The notes below the pieces were generated by a model. That model did not search any database and had not been told where the DNA came from. It saw only the letters and a list, made by a program, of their open reading frames with translations. The translations under genes were made by a program, and so were the position numbers. Below are positions 18,950 to 29,836 of a stretch of DNA of 64,000 bases, piece after piece. Numbering within the stretch: the first letter of the stretch is position 1; every line of letters begins with the position of its first letter. This stretch comes from Cryobacterium fucosi (GTDB lineage Bacteria > Actinomycetota > Actinomycetes > Actinomycetales > Microbacteriaceae): assembly GCF_004403515.1 (NCBI RefSeq), contig NZ_SOHH01000061.1, positions 113,136 through 177,135 on the forward strand. Direction: 5' to 3'.

Positions 18950-20647
18950 TTGACTGATGAAGGCCGTTTGCTCGCCGGTCGATACCGCGTGGGCGCACTC
19001 ATCGGGCGTGGCGGCATGGCCGATGTCCACATCGGAACCGACTCCCGGCTCGGCCGCACCGTGGCCATCAAGCTGCTCAAGTCGTCACTGGCTGCCGATC
19101 CGGCCTTCCGCACCCGCTTCCGCCAGGAGGCGCAGGCCGCCGCCCGGATGGCACACCCGACCATCGTGCGCGTCTTCGACGCCGGCGAAGAGACCGTCAC
19201 CGACTCGAGCGGCGGCGAAACGCAGATCCCGTTCATCGTCATGGAATACGTCGACGGACGCCTGCTCAAGGACATCATCCATGAGGGTCCTCTCGCTTCG
19301 GCCGAGGCCGTACGCATCATCGACGGCGTCCTGACCGCCCTCGAGTATTCCCACCGGGCCGGCGTCGTGCACCGCGACATAAAACCGGGCAACATCATGA
19401 TCACCAAGACCGGCCAGGTCAAGGTGATGGACTTCGGCATCGCCCGCGCCATCTCCGACTCGTCGACGACCGTCGCGCAGACGACAGCGATCCTGGGCAC
19501 CGCCTCCTATTTCTCTCCCGAGCAGGCCAAGGGCGAGTCGGTGGATGCCCGTACCGACCTGTATTCCACCGGTGTCGTCCTCTTCGAGATGCTCGCCGGC
19601 CGCGCGCCATTCCGGGGCGACAGCCCCGTCGCCGTGGCCTACCAGCACGTGAGCGAGACCCCGGTCAAGCCCAGCTCGATCAATGCGAGGGTCTCCCCGG
19701 CGCTCGACACCGTCGTGCTCCACGCCCTGGCCAAAGACCGGTTCGCCCGGTACCAGAGCGCGGTGGAGTTCCGAAACGACGTCGAGACCGCGGGCTCCGG
19801 GCAGATTCCGGTGCGCCGCACCCTCGACGAATCCGGCGCAGGCCTGTTCGGGGCGCCGCCCGCGTCCGCGTCCGGCTCCGAGCTCGCGCTCAAGCAGCTC
19901 TCCGAGGACGAGACCATGGTGCGCACCCAGCGCCGCCCCCCGGTGATCTGGGTGTGGGCCGGCATCCTGAGCGTCATCGTGATCGTGATCTCGGTGATGA
20001 TCTGGGCGTTCAGCCTCACGCCGAGCAGCGACCTGCCCGACAACTCGCGCAAGGTGCCCTCCCTCACCGGCCAGACCTACGAGAAGGCGCAGAACCAGCT
20101 GCTCGACCTCGATCTGGCGGCGACGATGGCCCAGGAGGCGAGTGCCACGGTGCCCAAGGACCGAGTCACCCGCACCGATCCGCCGGCAGGCACGATCGCC
20201 CAGCCGACCGACGTGATCAAGGTCTACGTGTCCACCGGCGCCCAACCGGTCGAAGTGCCGGATGTCGCGAACATGCCGATCGCGGATGCGCAGGCGGCCA
20301 TCACCGCCCTCGGCCTCGTGCCGGGCTCGGTCACCCAGGAGAACTCCCCGAGCATTGCGGCGAACCTCGTGCTCAGCACCGATCCGCCGGCCCTGAGCGC
20401 GGAGAAGACCGGCGTCACCGTCAACTTCACCGTGTCGAGCGGGCTCGTCACGCTGCCTGACCTCGTGGGACAGTCCCTGGTCGCCGCGAGCGACCTCCTC
20501 GGCGGGGCGGATGTCCAGCTGGTGCCGATGCCCACCCCCGATCCGGGTTGCCCGTCGAAACCGGGTTCCCCCGTCACCAAGCAGTCATTGCCGGCCGGTG
20601 ACGTTCCGCAGAAGTCGCAGGTCACCCTGACCTACTGCGCCGGCTGA
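18950..20647 (+). CDS. pknB: Ser/Thr protein kinase PknB with PASTA repeats
   Basis: This 565-aa kinase has its catalytic domain at about residues 11-280 (Lys41, HRDIKPGN with Asp143, DFG at 161-163), a transmembrane helix at 331-355 and three extracellular PASTA repeats (about 365-430, 432-497, 499-563). PASTA domains sense muropeptides or lipid II. The TTG start at 18950 is chosen because GGGAG lies about 8 bp upstream and the protein begins at the conserved N-terminus. It ends the fha-pst-rod-pbp-pkn operon. A TAAAAT sequence at 18908 could give it a separate promoter. Confidence 0.93.
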   Translation: MTDEGRLLAGRYRVGALIGRGGMADVHIGTDSRLGRTVAIKLLKSSLAADPAFRTRFRQEAQAAARMAHPTIVRVFDAGEETVTDSSGGETQIPFIVMEYVDGRLLKDIIHEGPLASAEAVRIIDGVLTALEYSHRAGVVHRDIKPGNIMITKTGQVKVMDFGIARAISDSSTTVAQTTAILGTASYFSPEQAKGESVDARTDLYSTGVVLFEMLAGRAPFRGDSPVAVAYQHVSETPVKPSSINARVSPALDTVVLHALAKDRFARYQSAVEFRNDVETAGSGQIPVRRTLDESGAGLFGAPPASASGSELALKQLSEDETMVRTQRRPPVIWVWAGILSVIVIVISVMIWAFSLTPSSDLPDNSRKVPSLTGQTYEKAQNQLLDLDLAATMAQEASATVPKDRVTRTDPPAGTIAQPTDVIKVYVSTGAQPVEVPDVANMPIADAQAAITALGLVPGSVTQENSPSIAANLVLSTDPPALSAEKTGVTVNFTVSSGLVTLPDLVGQSLVAASDLLGGADVQLVPMPTPDPGCPSKPGSPVTKQSLPAGDVPQKSQVTLTYCAG

Positions 20648-20669
20648 GACGCCCCACCGTGAGCCGGCG
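20638..20669. terminator. Bidirectional stem-loop between pknB and pabA
   Basis: CGCCGGCT (20638-20645) and AGCCGGCG (20662-20669) form an 8-bp stem. It spans the pknB stop and ends just before the convergent pabA stop. No T-run is present, so it may serve as a weak shared terminator. Confidence 0.45.
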
Positions 20670-20670
20670 G

Positions 20671-21309
20671 TCAGCTGAGCTTGAGCATGGGCGTGAGCCC
20701 CTTGGCGGTCTCTTTCGCCTCCGGCAGGCCCGCCAGCGCAAGCCAGTTGCCGAGCATCCGGTAGCCGCCCTCGGTCAGCACCGATTCCGGGTGGAACTGC
20801 ACGCCGAGGATGGGGGCGGAGACGTGCCGGAGGCCCATGATCACGCCGCCCTGGGTGCGTGAAGTCACGATCAGGTCGTCAGGGACGGTCGAGTCGACCA
20901 CGGCAAGCGAGTGGTACCGCGTGGCCGTGAATGGCTGCGGCACGCCCTCATAGAAGTCGCTGTCGTCATGGGTGATCAGGCTGGTCTTGCCGTGCATGAG
21001 CTCAGCGGCGTTCGTCACAGTGGCTCCGAAGGCCTCCGCGATGGCCTGGTGGCCCAGGCAGACGCCGAACAGGGGCAACCCGGACTGCACCGCCGCCCGT
21101 ACGATCGGGATCGATACGCCGGCGTCCACCGGCTTGCCGGGGCCGGGCGAGAGCAGCACGCCGTCGTACTCGGCGATCCGGGACGCGGCGTCCGAGTCCG
21201 CGAATGCGTCGTTTCGCAGAACCACGGTCTCGGCGCCCAGCTCCATCAGGTACCCGTTGAGGGTGTAGACGAAACTGTCGTAGTTGTCGATGACGAGTAT
21301 GCGGGTCAT
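20671..21309 (-). CDS. pabA: Glutamine amidotransferase, aminodeoxychorismate/anthranilate synthase component II
   Basis: This 212-aa class I amidotransferase has NYDSFVYTL at its start, the nucleophile Cys in GVCLGHQAIAEAFG and the His/Glu pair in VQFHPES. It supplies ammonia to an aminodeoxychorismate or anthranilate synthase subunit for folate or tryptophan. The partner is not in this window. The gene next to pknB is annotated both as pabA and trpG in actinobacteria; sequence cannot separate them. ATG 21309 overlaps the small membrane gene upstream by 4 bp. Confidence 0.88.
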   Translation of the reverse strand: MTRILVIDNYDSFVYTLNGYLMELGAETVVLRNDAFADSDAASRIAEYDGVLLSPGPGKPVDAGVSIPIVRAAVQSGLPLFGVCLGHQAIAEAFGATVTNAAELMHGKTSLITHDDSDFYEGVPQPFTATRYHSLAVVDSTVPDDLIVTSRTQGGVIMGLRHVSAPILGVQFHPESVLTEGGYRMLGNWLALAGLPEAKETAKGLTPMLKLS

Positions 21310-21509
21310 GGGCTTCCCACCGTGGCTTCCTGGTTGTTGACGATCGAGTCCACCCAGGGGAACACCCAGGTGGAGAGAATGAGGAGCAGGCCGGCCAGCA
21401 GGAGGAGCAGGAGGAGGATACGAATCCAAACCGGACCGGGGAGAGCCCGCGGCGGGTCTGCTCCGCGGCGGGTCTCCTCCGCGGCGGGCAGATCGTCTCG
21501 GCCGGACAT
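21306..21509 (-). CDS. Small membrane protein (67 aa), unrecognised
   Basis: This is a single-pass protein with an acidic/Arg-rich cytoplasmic start, a strongly hydrophobic Leu-rich helix (about residues 29-51) and a short tail ending NNQEATVGSP. It is coupled to pabA by ATGA. Related actinobacteria usually have a class E sortase gene in this interval; none is here, and this short protein occupies the slot. No function can be assigned. Conservation of the coupled arrangement suggests that it is real. Confidence 0.7.
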   Translation of the reverse strand: MSGRDDLPAAEETRRGADPPRALPGPVWIRILLLLLLLAGLLLILSTWVFPWVDSIVNNQEATVGSP

Positions 21510-21581
21510 GCTATCAATTCTAATCGGTGCGCGGCGGGCCGCCTGCGGGCGGAATCGGGCATTCAGGCTAGAATCGAAGGC

Positions 21582-21827
21582 ATGGCACGCACGAATCCCC
21601 GCACCAAGCCCGCCCGCACCGAGGTCGTTCGCTCTGGCGAGGAAGCTCCGAATGCCGTCTGGTTCAAACCCGTCATGTTCGGCTTCATGCTGATCGGCCT
21701 CGCCTGGATCATCGTCTTCTACGTGAGCCAGGGCACCCTTCCGGTTGCCTCGCTCGGATCGTGGAACATTCTGGTCGGCTTCGGGATCGCCTTTGTCGGG
21801 TTCCTGATGACGACCCGCTGGCGCTGA
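21582..21827 (+). CDS. crgA: Cell division protein CrgA
   Basis: This 81-aa protein has a basic N-terminus and two transmembrane helices (about residues 30-48 and 60-77). It contains the family pattern NAVWFKPVMFGFMLIGLAWI and the terminal MTTRWR. CrgA is an actinobacterial membrane protein that interacts with FtsZ, FtsQ, FtsI and PbpA to regulate septum assembly. Its neighbourhood, near pknB and pbpA, is the conserved one. It is divergent from the 67-aa membrane protein. Confidence 0.93.
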   Translation: MARTNPRTKPARTEVVRSGEEAPNAVWFKPVMFGFMLIGLAWIIVFYVSQGTLPVASLGSWNILVGFGIAFVGFLMTTRWR

Positions 21828-21849
21828 ACACCCCCCGTTCAGGGGTGGC

Positions 21850-21895
21850 AATTACACCGGTGTAATTATCCCCATGTGGAAACACCTGTGGATAA
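21850..21895. promoter_or_regulatory. 18-bp palindrome and DnaA-box pair between convergent genes
   Basis: AATTACACCGGTGTAATT (21850-21867) is a perfect palindrome. Twenty bases later comes TGTGGATAA (21887-21895), a perfect DnaA box, preceded by TGTGGAAA at 21875. The site lies between the 3' ends of crgA and the rhomboid gene, so it is not an ordinary promoter. The palindrome's binding protein is unknown. Confidence 0.6.
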
Positions 21896-21910
21896 CTTTT
21901 GGGCCAGCAG

Positions 21911-22744
21911 CTACGCCAGGAACTTGGCGAAGCTGAGTGCCAGGAGAAGCGCACCGAAGGCGACGATCAGCAGGGTTTGCAGCCGCTGGTCCCTGATCCG
22001 CCGCGTCTGCACGTAGATCGAGCCGACGACCGCTCCGGCGATCAAACCGCCCACGTGGGCCTGCCACGCGATGCCCAGCCCGGGGATGAAGCCGATCACG
22101 AGGTTGATGCCGACCAGGACCAGCAACTGGGTTGAATTGCCGCCCAGTCGGCGCTGGATGACGAGGAACGCCCCCATCAGTCCGAAGATGGCCCCGGACG
22201 CTCCCACGACCGGCACGCCGGGATTGGACAGGAAGAGCACGCCCAGGGACCCGGCCAGGCCGCTGAGAACGTAGAGCGCGAGGTAGCGCCCCCGCCCGAG
22301 CATTCCCTCGAGGATCTGACCGAAGATCCACAGCGTGTACATGTTGAGCGCCACGTGCAGGATCGAGCCGTGCACGAGGGCGGTGGTCAGCATCCGCCAC
22401 GGCTCGAAATTGGCCGGGTAGGAATAGGCGCCGGCGTAGAGGAGGAGGCCGGTGATGCTGTCACCGAGGAAGAATTGCAGCACGTAGACGGCGAACGTGA
22501 CACCGATGATGCCGTACGTCACGGTGGGGCTGCCCGCTCCGCCGAGCCGGGTCAACACGGCTGGTTTGGTGCGGGGCGCGTTCTTCCGCTGCTCCTTCAT
22601 GCATTCGGGGCAGATCACGCCGACCGCGGCCTGGGTCTGGCAGTCAGGGCAGATGGTACGGCCGCAGCGTTGGCAGAGGATGAAGCTCTGCCTGCCCGGA
22701 TGCCGGTAGCAGAAATTAGCGGCGGCACCGGGCAGGTCACTCAT
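21911..22744 (-). CDS. Rhomboid family intramembrane serine protease
   Basis: This 277-aa protein has an N-terminal Cys/His zinc-ribbon-like region (CYRHPGRQSFILCQRCGRTI, CPDC, CPEC; about residues 12-50) and a six-helix rhomboid core. Catalytic Ser is in GASGAIFG and catalytic His in AWQAHVGGLIAG. Rhomboids cleave transmembrane substrates within the bilayer. The zinc-ribbon-like front is common in actinobacterial homologues. It lies 12 bp from the cyclophilin gene on the same strand, so the two are probably cotranscribed. Confidence 0.92.
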   Translation of the reverse strand: MSDLPGAAANFCYRHPGRQSFILCQRCGRTICPDCQTQAAVGVICPECMKEQRKNAPRTKPAVLTRLGGAGSPTVTYGIIGVTFAVYVLQFFLGDSITGLLLYAGAYSYPANFEPWRMLTTALVHGSILHVALNMYTLWIFGQILEGMLGRGRYLALYVLSGLAGSLGVLFLSNPGVPVVGASGAIFGLMGAFLVIQRRLGGNSTQLLVLVGINLVIGFIPGLGIAWQAHVGGLIAGAVVGSIYVQTRRIRDQRLQTLLIVAFGALLLALSFAKFLA

Positions 22745-22756
22745 GGGTGATGGGGC

Positions 22757-23296
22757 CTAGACCTGCTCGACGGTGACGCTCTCGATGACGACCTCGGTGA
22801 GGGGACGGTCACGGCCGTCGGTGGGAACCGTGGCCAGCTTTTCGACGATTGCGCGGGAGGCTTCGTCTTCGACGGCGCCGAAGATGGTGTGCTTGCCCTG
22901 GAGCCAGGTGGTCGGCACGACGGTGATGAAGAACTGCGAGCCGTTGGTACCGCGGCCACCCTGGCTGCCCGCGTTCGCCATCGCGAGCACGTAGGGCTGG
23001 GTGAAGTCGAGGTCGGGGCTGATTTCATCGTCGAACTGGTAGCCCGGTCCGCCGGTGCCCTGGCCGAGCGGGTCGCCGGCCTGGATCATGAAGTCCTTGA
23101 TGATGCGGTGGAAGACAGTCCCGTCATAGAGGGGAGCCTTCGACGCCTGACCGGTGGCGGGGTGCTTCCACTCGATCTCGCCGGTCGCGAGACCGACGAA
23201 GTTCTTGACGGTCTTCGGCGCGTGATTGCCGAAGAGGTTGACCTTGATCGGCCCGAGGGTGGTATTGAGCGTGGCGACGGCAGTGTGCTTTGACAT
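22757..23296 (-). CDS. ppiA: Peptidyl-prolyl cis-trans isomerase, cyclophilin type
   Basis: This 179-aa cyclophilin has the family core FHRIIKDFMIQAGDP, GYQFDDE, MANAGSQGGRGTNGSQFF and the later HTIFG, including the active-site Arg, Phe, Met and His positions. It catalyses proline isomerisation during folding. There is no signal peptide, so it is cytoplasmic. ATG 23296 gives the conserved short N-terminus (MSKHTAVATLNTTLGPIKV). It is followed by the rhomboid gene. Confidence 0.93.
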   Translation of the reverse strand: MSKHTAVATLNTTLGPIKVNLFGNHAPKTVKNFVGLATGEIEWKHPATGQASKAPLYDGTVFHRIIKDFMIQAGDPLGQGTGGPGYQFDDEISPDLDFTQPYVLAMANAGSQGGRGTNGSQFFITVVPTTWLQGKHTIFGAVEDEASRAIVEKLATVPTDGRDRPLTEVVIESVTVEQV

Positions 23297-23423
23297 GGAA
23301 ACAATTCTTGCACAGCGGGATTGGCACAATCTGACTGCCCAACAGGGGATACCCAGAGCCCTCCCAGTCGATTGCGTGGCAAGATGGAAGGAGTTAGCCA
23401 TAAGACATCGATGGAGGGTCCAG

Positions 23424-23951
23424 ATGAGCCTGTCACGCAAGCGCCGCAAGGAACTGACACGGCTGCGCAAGAGCGCAGACGAATTGTGGAGCCACCAGCA
23501 GGAAGTGTTGGAGCGCGCGAACGCGATCGCGCGCGAGGTCGGCCGCCAGGCGGGGGTCCTCACCCGTGAGGAAGTCGTTCCCCGTGTGCGCGACCGCTAC
23601 GACAACATCCTCCGCCCGAGGGTGCAAGCGACGCAGGAGCTGGCCGAGGGCGTCCGACACCAGGTTGTCGACAAGGTCCTCCCGGGACTCGGCACCGCGA
23701 TCGGCACCGTGATGAGCGTCGGCGACGTCGCCCGCGATGCCCGCGTGCGCGCCGCGATCAACCGGGTGCGTTTCCAGAAGCCCGTTGTGATTGAGAAGAA
23801 GGGCCTCGGCGCCGGCAGCTACCTCGCCATCGGTGTTGGCCTCGCAGCCGCTGTCGGGGTCGCCTACGCCGTCTGGCAGACGTTCCGCGCCGACGACGAG
23901 CTCTGGGTGGCCGAAGACGAGCCCGCAGCCGCCACATCCGTCGAGGACTAG
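23424..23951 (+). CDS. Membrane-anchored helical protein, function unknown (175 aa)
   Basis: The N-terminal part is charged and predicted helical or coiled coil (KRRKELTRLRKSADELW, SHQQEVLERANAIAREV). The middle contains amphipathic helices, and a hydrophobic helix near residues 128-150 (GSYLAIGVGLAAAVGVAYAV) is followed by an acidic tail DELWVAEDEPAA. GGAGGG precedes ATG 23424. It is divergent from the cyclophilin gene and followed by a strong terminator. Such proteins are widespread and uncharacterised in Microbacteriaceae near crgA. Confidence 0.78.
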   Translation: MSLSRKRRKELTRLRKSADELWSHQQEVLERANAIAREVGRQAGVLTREEVVPRVRDRYDNILRPRVQATQELAEGVRHQVVDKVLPGLGTAIGTVMSVGDVARDARVRAAINRVRFQKPVVIEKKGLGAGSYLAIGVGLAAAVGVAYAVWQTFRADDELWVAEDEPAAATSVED

Positions 23952-23969
23952 TCCTCCGCGTTCTCCAGG

Positions 23970-23998
23970 AAGGCCCGCATCCGGTGGATGCGGGCCTT
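23970..23998 (+). terminator. Strong stem-loop after the 175-aa membrane protein gene
   Basis: AAGGCCCGCATCC and GGATGCGGGCCTT make a perfect 13-bp stem with a 3-base loop, 18 bp past the stop codon. It begins the repeat-rich region. Confidence 0.75.
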
Positions 23999-24008
23999 CC
24001 GCCTTGTC

Positions 24009-24222
24009 CGCCGGTGGTCGACCCCGCCCCGGTGGTCGAGCCCGTCGAGACCCCGCCCGGCGGTCGAGCCCGTCGAGACCCCACCCCGGTGGCCGTCCCC
24101 GTCGAGACCCCGCCCGCCCCGGCGGTCGAGCCCGTCGAGACCCCGCCCCGGCGGTCGAGCCCGTCGAGACCCCGCCCCGGTGGTCGAGCCCGTCGAGACC
24201 CCGCCCCGGTGGCCGTCCCCGA
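24009..24222. repeat. GTCGAG-rich repeat cluster 2
   Basis: About nine units of the form CGGTGGTCGAGCCCGTCGAG followed by ACCCCGCCC run in one direction, with variants GGCGGTCGAG and GGTGGCCGTCCCCGTCGAG. It is the same family as clusters at 11483 and 30827 but in the opposite orientation to most of cluster 1. Open frames across it in several phases follow from the repeat and are not genes. Confidence 0.88.
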
Positions 24223-24283
24223 CACGGATGCGCTCACCGGGCAACGCCAGCTCGCCGAAGCCCGTCACGTAGACATCGGCGCC

Positions 24284-24324
24284 GCATCGGCATCGGCATC
24301 GGCACCGGCACCGGCACCGGCACC
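24284..24324. repeat. Hexanucleotide microsatellite (GCATCG/GCACCG)
   Basis: Three GCATCG units are followed by three GCACCG units and a partial one. It lies between repeat clusters with no gene around it, so length variation would have no coding effect. Confidence 0.85.
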
Positions 24325-24377
24325 CAGAGCATCGTAACCCGAAGCCGGACACGGCCATCTCGAGGGCAGGCTGGGTG

Positions 24378-24442
24378 GGGTCTCGACAGGCTCGACCACC
24401 GAGACAGGCTCGACCACCGGGTCTCGACGAGCTCGACCACGG
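24378..24442. repeat. GTCGAG-rich repeat cluster 3
   Basis: Three units of GTCTCGACAGGCTCGACCAC type, the middle one truncated, are inverted relative to the cluster at 24009-24222. The two clusters could pair as a long interrupted hairpin. The gap 23952-24582 holds no recognisable gene. Confidence 0.82.
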
Positions 24443-24540
24443 GCGCGCATATCCGCCTCTTGCGGCCCGCGGCGGGCCATTCGATGAGGCCTGATCGCCG
24501 CAGCGTGTCGCATTCGGCTCGCTGGTTCGGCTGAATGACA

Positions 24541-24573
24541 AACGCCCGCTCCCATGAAATGGGACCGGGCGTT
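24541..24573 (-). terminator. Terminator after tRNA-Ala
   Basis: On the minus strand AACGCCCG pairs with CGGGCGTT, and an inner TCCCAT/ATGGGA pair extends the hairpin, followed by TTTGTCATT. It lies 10 bp past the tRNA-Ala 3' end and fits the end of the Ile-Ala tRNA transcript. Confidence 0.78.
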
Positions 24574-24582
24574 CTGTGTTTG

Positions 24583-24655
24583 TGGAGCCACGGGGAATCG
24601 AACCCCGGACCTCCTGCTTGCAAAGCAGGCGCTCTACCAATTGAGCTATGGCCCC
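24583..24655 (-). tRNA. tRNA-Ala (anticodon TGC)
   Basis: Minus-strand cloverleaf: acceptor GGGGCCA/TGGCTCC, D arm AGCTCAATTGGTAGAGC, anticodon arm CCTGCTTTGCAAGCAGG with TGC, T arm CCGGGGTTCGATTCCCCG. It is 73 nt; CCA is not encoded. Confidence 0.97.
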
Positions 24656-24691
24656 GCATGATCACGGGGACGTGTGTGTTTCAGTACTACG

Positions 24692-24765
24692 TGGGGATAC
24701 CGGGATTTGAACCTGGGACCTCTTCGTTATCAGCGAAGCGCTCTAACCAACTGAGCTATATCCCC
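24692..24765 (-). tRNA. tRNA-Ile (anticodon GAT)
   Basis: Minus-strand cloverleaf: acceptor GGGGATA/TATCCCC, D arm AGCTCAGTTGGTTAGAGC, anticodon arm CTTCGCTGATAACGAAG with GAT, T arm CCAGGTTCAAATCC. It lies 36 bp upstream of tRNA-Ala; this Ile-Ala pair after gyrA is a standard actinobacterial arrangement. CCA is not encoded. Confidence 0.97.
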
Positions 24766-24848
24766 CTATTGGGCAGATTTGAGACTACCGGATCTGGCCG
24801 GTTTCTCCCAATCGGGCCGAGAATCGGCCCGATTGGGAGCGGTTGACG

Positions 24849-25256
24849 TTAGTTGTTTGTGAAGCCGACGAGGAGACCACCGGTGATCTTCACGCTCAGG
24901 TTGTACAGCACGGCATAGACGGCGCCCAGTGCCGTGATCACGACGGTATTCAGGATGGCCACGACGACCGCGAAGCCCATGACGTTGCCGATCGACAGGA
25001 CACTGGCCAGGTCCGCCGACGAGCCGGCGATGTCCGCGTACAAGGCGTCGACCTTCTCGAAGATCCCGGTCCCGTTCAACACGGTGAAGACCAGGAACGT
25101 CGCGACGATTGTCACGATTCCCAGGCACAGCGCGATCAGGAACGACAGCTTCACGGCCGACCAGAAATCGATGTAGACCAGCTTGAGGCGAACCTGTTTA
25201 CCCACGCTGGGCCTCCGGCCTGATTTCTTGGCAAGCTTTTCTGCGACACTACTCAT
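24849..25256 (-). CDS. DUF3566 transmembrane protein
   Basis: This 135-aa protein has a basic N-terminal tail ([17 protein letters not shown]) and two long hydrophobic helices (about residues 34-60 and 92-120) separated by a short loop, as in DUF3566. The family always follows gyrA in actinobacteria and is membrane-bound, with no established function. Its ATG overlaps the gyrA 3' end by 8 bp, so it belongs to the gyrB-gyrA transcript. tRNA-Ile follows downstream. Confidence 0.9.
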   Translation of the reverse strand: MSSVAEKLAKKSGRRPSVGKQVRLKLVYIDFWSAVKLSFLIALCLGIVTIVATFLVFTVLNGTGIFEKVDALYADIAGSSADLASVLSIGNVMGFAVVVAILNTVVITALGAVYAVLYNLSVKITGGLLVGFTNN

Positions 25257-27859
25257 CTACGGGCTCTTCCTTCCCCGAGTCGCCGTCCGGTTCGGCCGCA
25301 ATAATCTCGGCCACCAGATTGCGCTCGGTGTTCTTCGCTATGGCAATGATCCTGTCTTCATCCGCAAACTTAGCGAAGACAACGCCCATTGTGTCCCGTC
25401 CCTTGGCCGGGACTTCGGCGACGTCAGAGCGTACCACCTTGCCGCTGGCAAGAACCACAAGGACCTCATCCTCCTCATCGACGATGAGGGAGCCGACCAG
25501 GTCGCCGCGGTCGTCATTCAACTTCGCGACCTTGATGCCCAGCCCGCCGCGGTTCTGCAGGCGGTACTGGTCGGCGGCGGTGCGCTTGGCGTATCCGCCC
25601 TCGGTGACGACGAACACGTACCCATCGTCCGAGACAACGGATGCGTCGAGCAGCTTGTCCTCGCCGCGGAAGTGCATCCCGATAACACCCGACGTGCTGC
25701 GGCCCATCGGGCGCAGCGCCTCGTCCGACGCCGTGAACCGGATGGACATGCCCTTGCGCGAGACGAGCAGCAGGTCGGAGTCCTCTTCGACGAGCAGCGC
25801 GGAGACGAGTTCGTCGCCCTCGCGGAGCTTGATCGCGATGATTCCGCCGGTACGGTTCGTGTCGTATTCACGGAGCGCGGTCTTCTTGATCAGGCCGTCC
25901 CTGGTGGCCAGGGTGAGGTACTGGGCAACCCCGTAGTCGCGGATATCGAGGATCTGCGCGATCTCCTCGCCGGGCTGCAGTGCGAGCAGGTTGGCCACGT
26001 GCTGGCCCTTCGCGTCCCGCCCGGATTCCTGCGCCTCGTAGGCCTTGGCGCGGTAGACCCGGCCGGTGTTGGTGAAGAACAACAGCCAGTGGTGGGTGGT
26101 GGTGACGAAGAAGTGCTCGACCACGTCGTCCGCGCGCAGTTGCGCCCCCTTGACTCCCTTACCGCCGCGGTGCTGGTTGCGGTAGTTGTCGCTGCGTGTG
26201 CGCTTGATGTAGCCGCCGCGGGTGACCGTGACCACCATCTCCTCTTCGGGGATGAGGTCTTCGACCGACATGTCGCCGTCGAAACCGAACATGATCTCGG
26301 TACGCCTCACATCACCGAACTTGTCGGTGATCTCGGTCAGTTCCTCGCTGATGATCGTGCGCTGGCGCTCCGGGCTGGCCAGGATCGACTTGAATTCAAC
26401 AATCTGCAGTTCCAGCTCGGCGGCCTGGTCGATGATCTTCTGACGCTCGAGGGCGGCAAGACGTCGCAGCTGCATGGTCAGGATGGCGTCGGCCTGAAGC
26501 TTGTCCACATCGAGCAGGTCCATCAGGCCGGTGCGGGCGTCGTCCACTGTCGGGGAACGACGGATGAGGGCGATCACCTCGTCGAGGGCGTCGAGGGCTT
26601 TGAGGTACCCGCGGAGGATGTGCGCATCCGCTTCAGCCTTGTTCAGGCGGAACTGGGTGCGCCGAACGATGACCTCGACCTGATGGGCGACCCACGCGGC
26701 GATGAAGCCGTCGAGGGACAGCGTACGCGGAACACCGTCGACGATCGCGAGCATGTTCGCGCCGAAGTTCTCCTGCAGCGGGGTGTGCTTGTAAAGGTTG
26801 TTCAGCACGACCTTGGCCACGGCGTCGCGCTTGAGCACGATCACGAGGCGCTGGCCGGTACGGCCCGACGTCTCGTCGCGGATGTCGGCGATCCCGGCGA
26901 TCTTGCCGTCCTTGACCAGGTCGGCGATCTTGATGGCAAGGTTGTCGGGGTTGACCTGGTAGGGCAGTTCGGTGATCACGAGGCAGGTACGGCCCTGGAG
27001 TTCCTCGATGCTCACCACGGCGCGCATGGTGATCGAGCCGCGACCGGTTCGGTAGGCATCCTGGATGCCCTTGATTCCGAGGATTTGCGCTCCGGTCGGG
27101 AAGTCTGGTCCCTTGATCCGCAGGATGAGCGCCTCGAGCAGCTCCTCCCGGGTCGCGTCGGGGTTTTCCAGATACCAGAGAGCGCCCGCGGCTACCTCGC
27201 GCAGATTGTGCGGCGGAATGTTGGTGGCCATGCCGACGGCGATGCCGACCGACCCATTCACGAGGAGGTTCGGGAACCGGGCGGGAAGCACGGTCGGTTC
27301 GAGCGTGCGGCCGTCGTAGTTGTCCTGGAAGTCGACGGTGTCTTCGTCGATGTCGCGCACCATTTCGAGGGCCAGGGGGGCCATCTTCGTTTCGGTGTAT
27401 CGCGGGGCGGCTGCGCCGTCATTGCCGGGGGAACCGAAGTTACCCTGACCGAGGGCGAGCGGGTAGCGGAGGCTCCAGGGCTGCACCAGGCGCACGAGGG
27501 CGTCGTAGATCGAGGAGTCGCCGTGCGGGTGGAACTGGCCCATCACGTCGCCCACGACGCGGGCGCACTTGGAGAATGCCTTGTCGGGGCGGTAGCCGCC
27601 GTCGAACATGGCGTAAATGACCCGGCGGTGTACCGGCTTCATGCCGTCCCGCACGTCGGGCAGGGCGCGCCCGACGATGACGCTCATCGCATAGTCGAGG
27701 TAGGAGCGCTGCATCTCCAGCTGGAGGTCGACCTGGTCGATCCGGCCGTGCTGCACGAGGTGCTTGGCCGCGGCCGCGGCATCCGCCGCCTGGACCAGGT
27801 TGTCGCCTACGCTCGCCGCGCCGGTGTCGTCGCCCGCGCCGGGCTCGTTGGTGGTGTCG

Positions 27860-27870
<11 letters not shown>
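25249..27870 (-). CDS. gyrA: DNA gyrase subunit A
   Basis: About 873 residues. The N-terminal breakage-reunion domain has [16 protein letters not shown] and the catalytic Tyr in APRYTETKM (Tyr158). The quinolone-resistance region GDSSIYD has the drug-sensitive Ser119 and Asp123. The C-terminal beta-pinwheel contains the GyrA box QRGGKG ([10 protein letters not shown]). It cuts and rejoins DNA to add negative supercoils together with GyrB. The proposed start is TTG 27870, overlapping gyrB by 11 bp, because no ATG or GTG lies in the region before the conserved core; that start is the least certain point. Confidence 0.95.

Positions 27871-29836
<1,966 letters not shown>

Noticed and set aside
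24009..24442. CRISPR array
   Set aside because: Units are repeated back to back and vary in length; there are no unique spacers of regular size and no cas genes.
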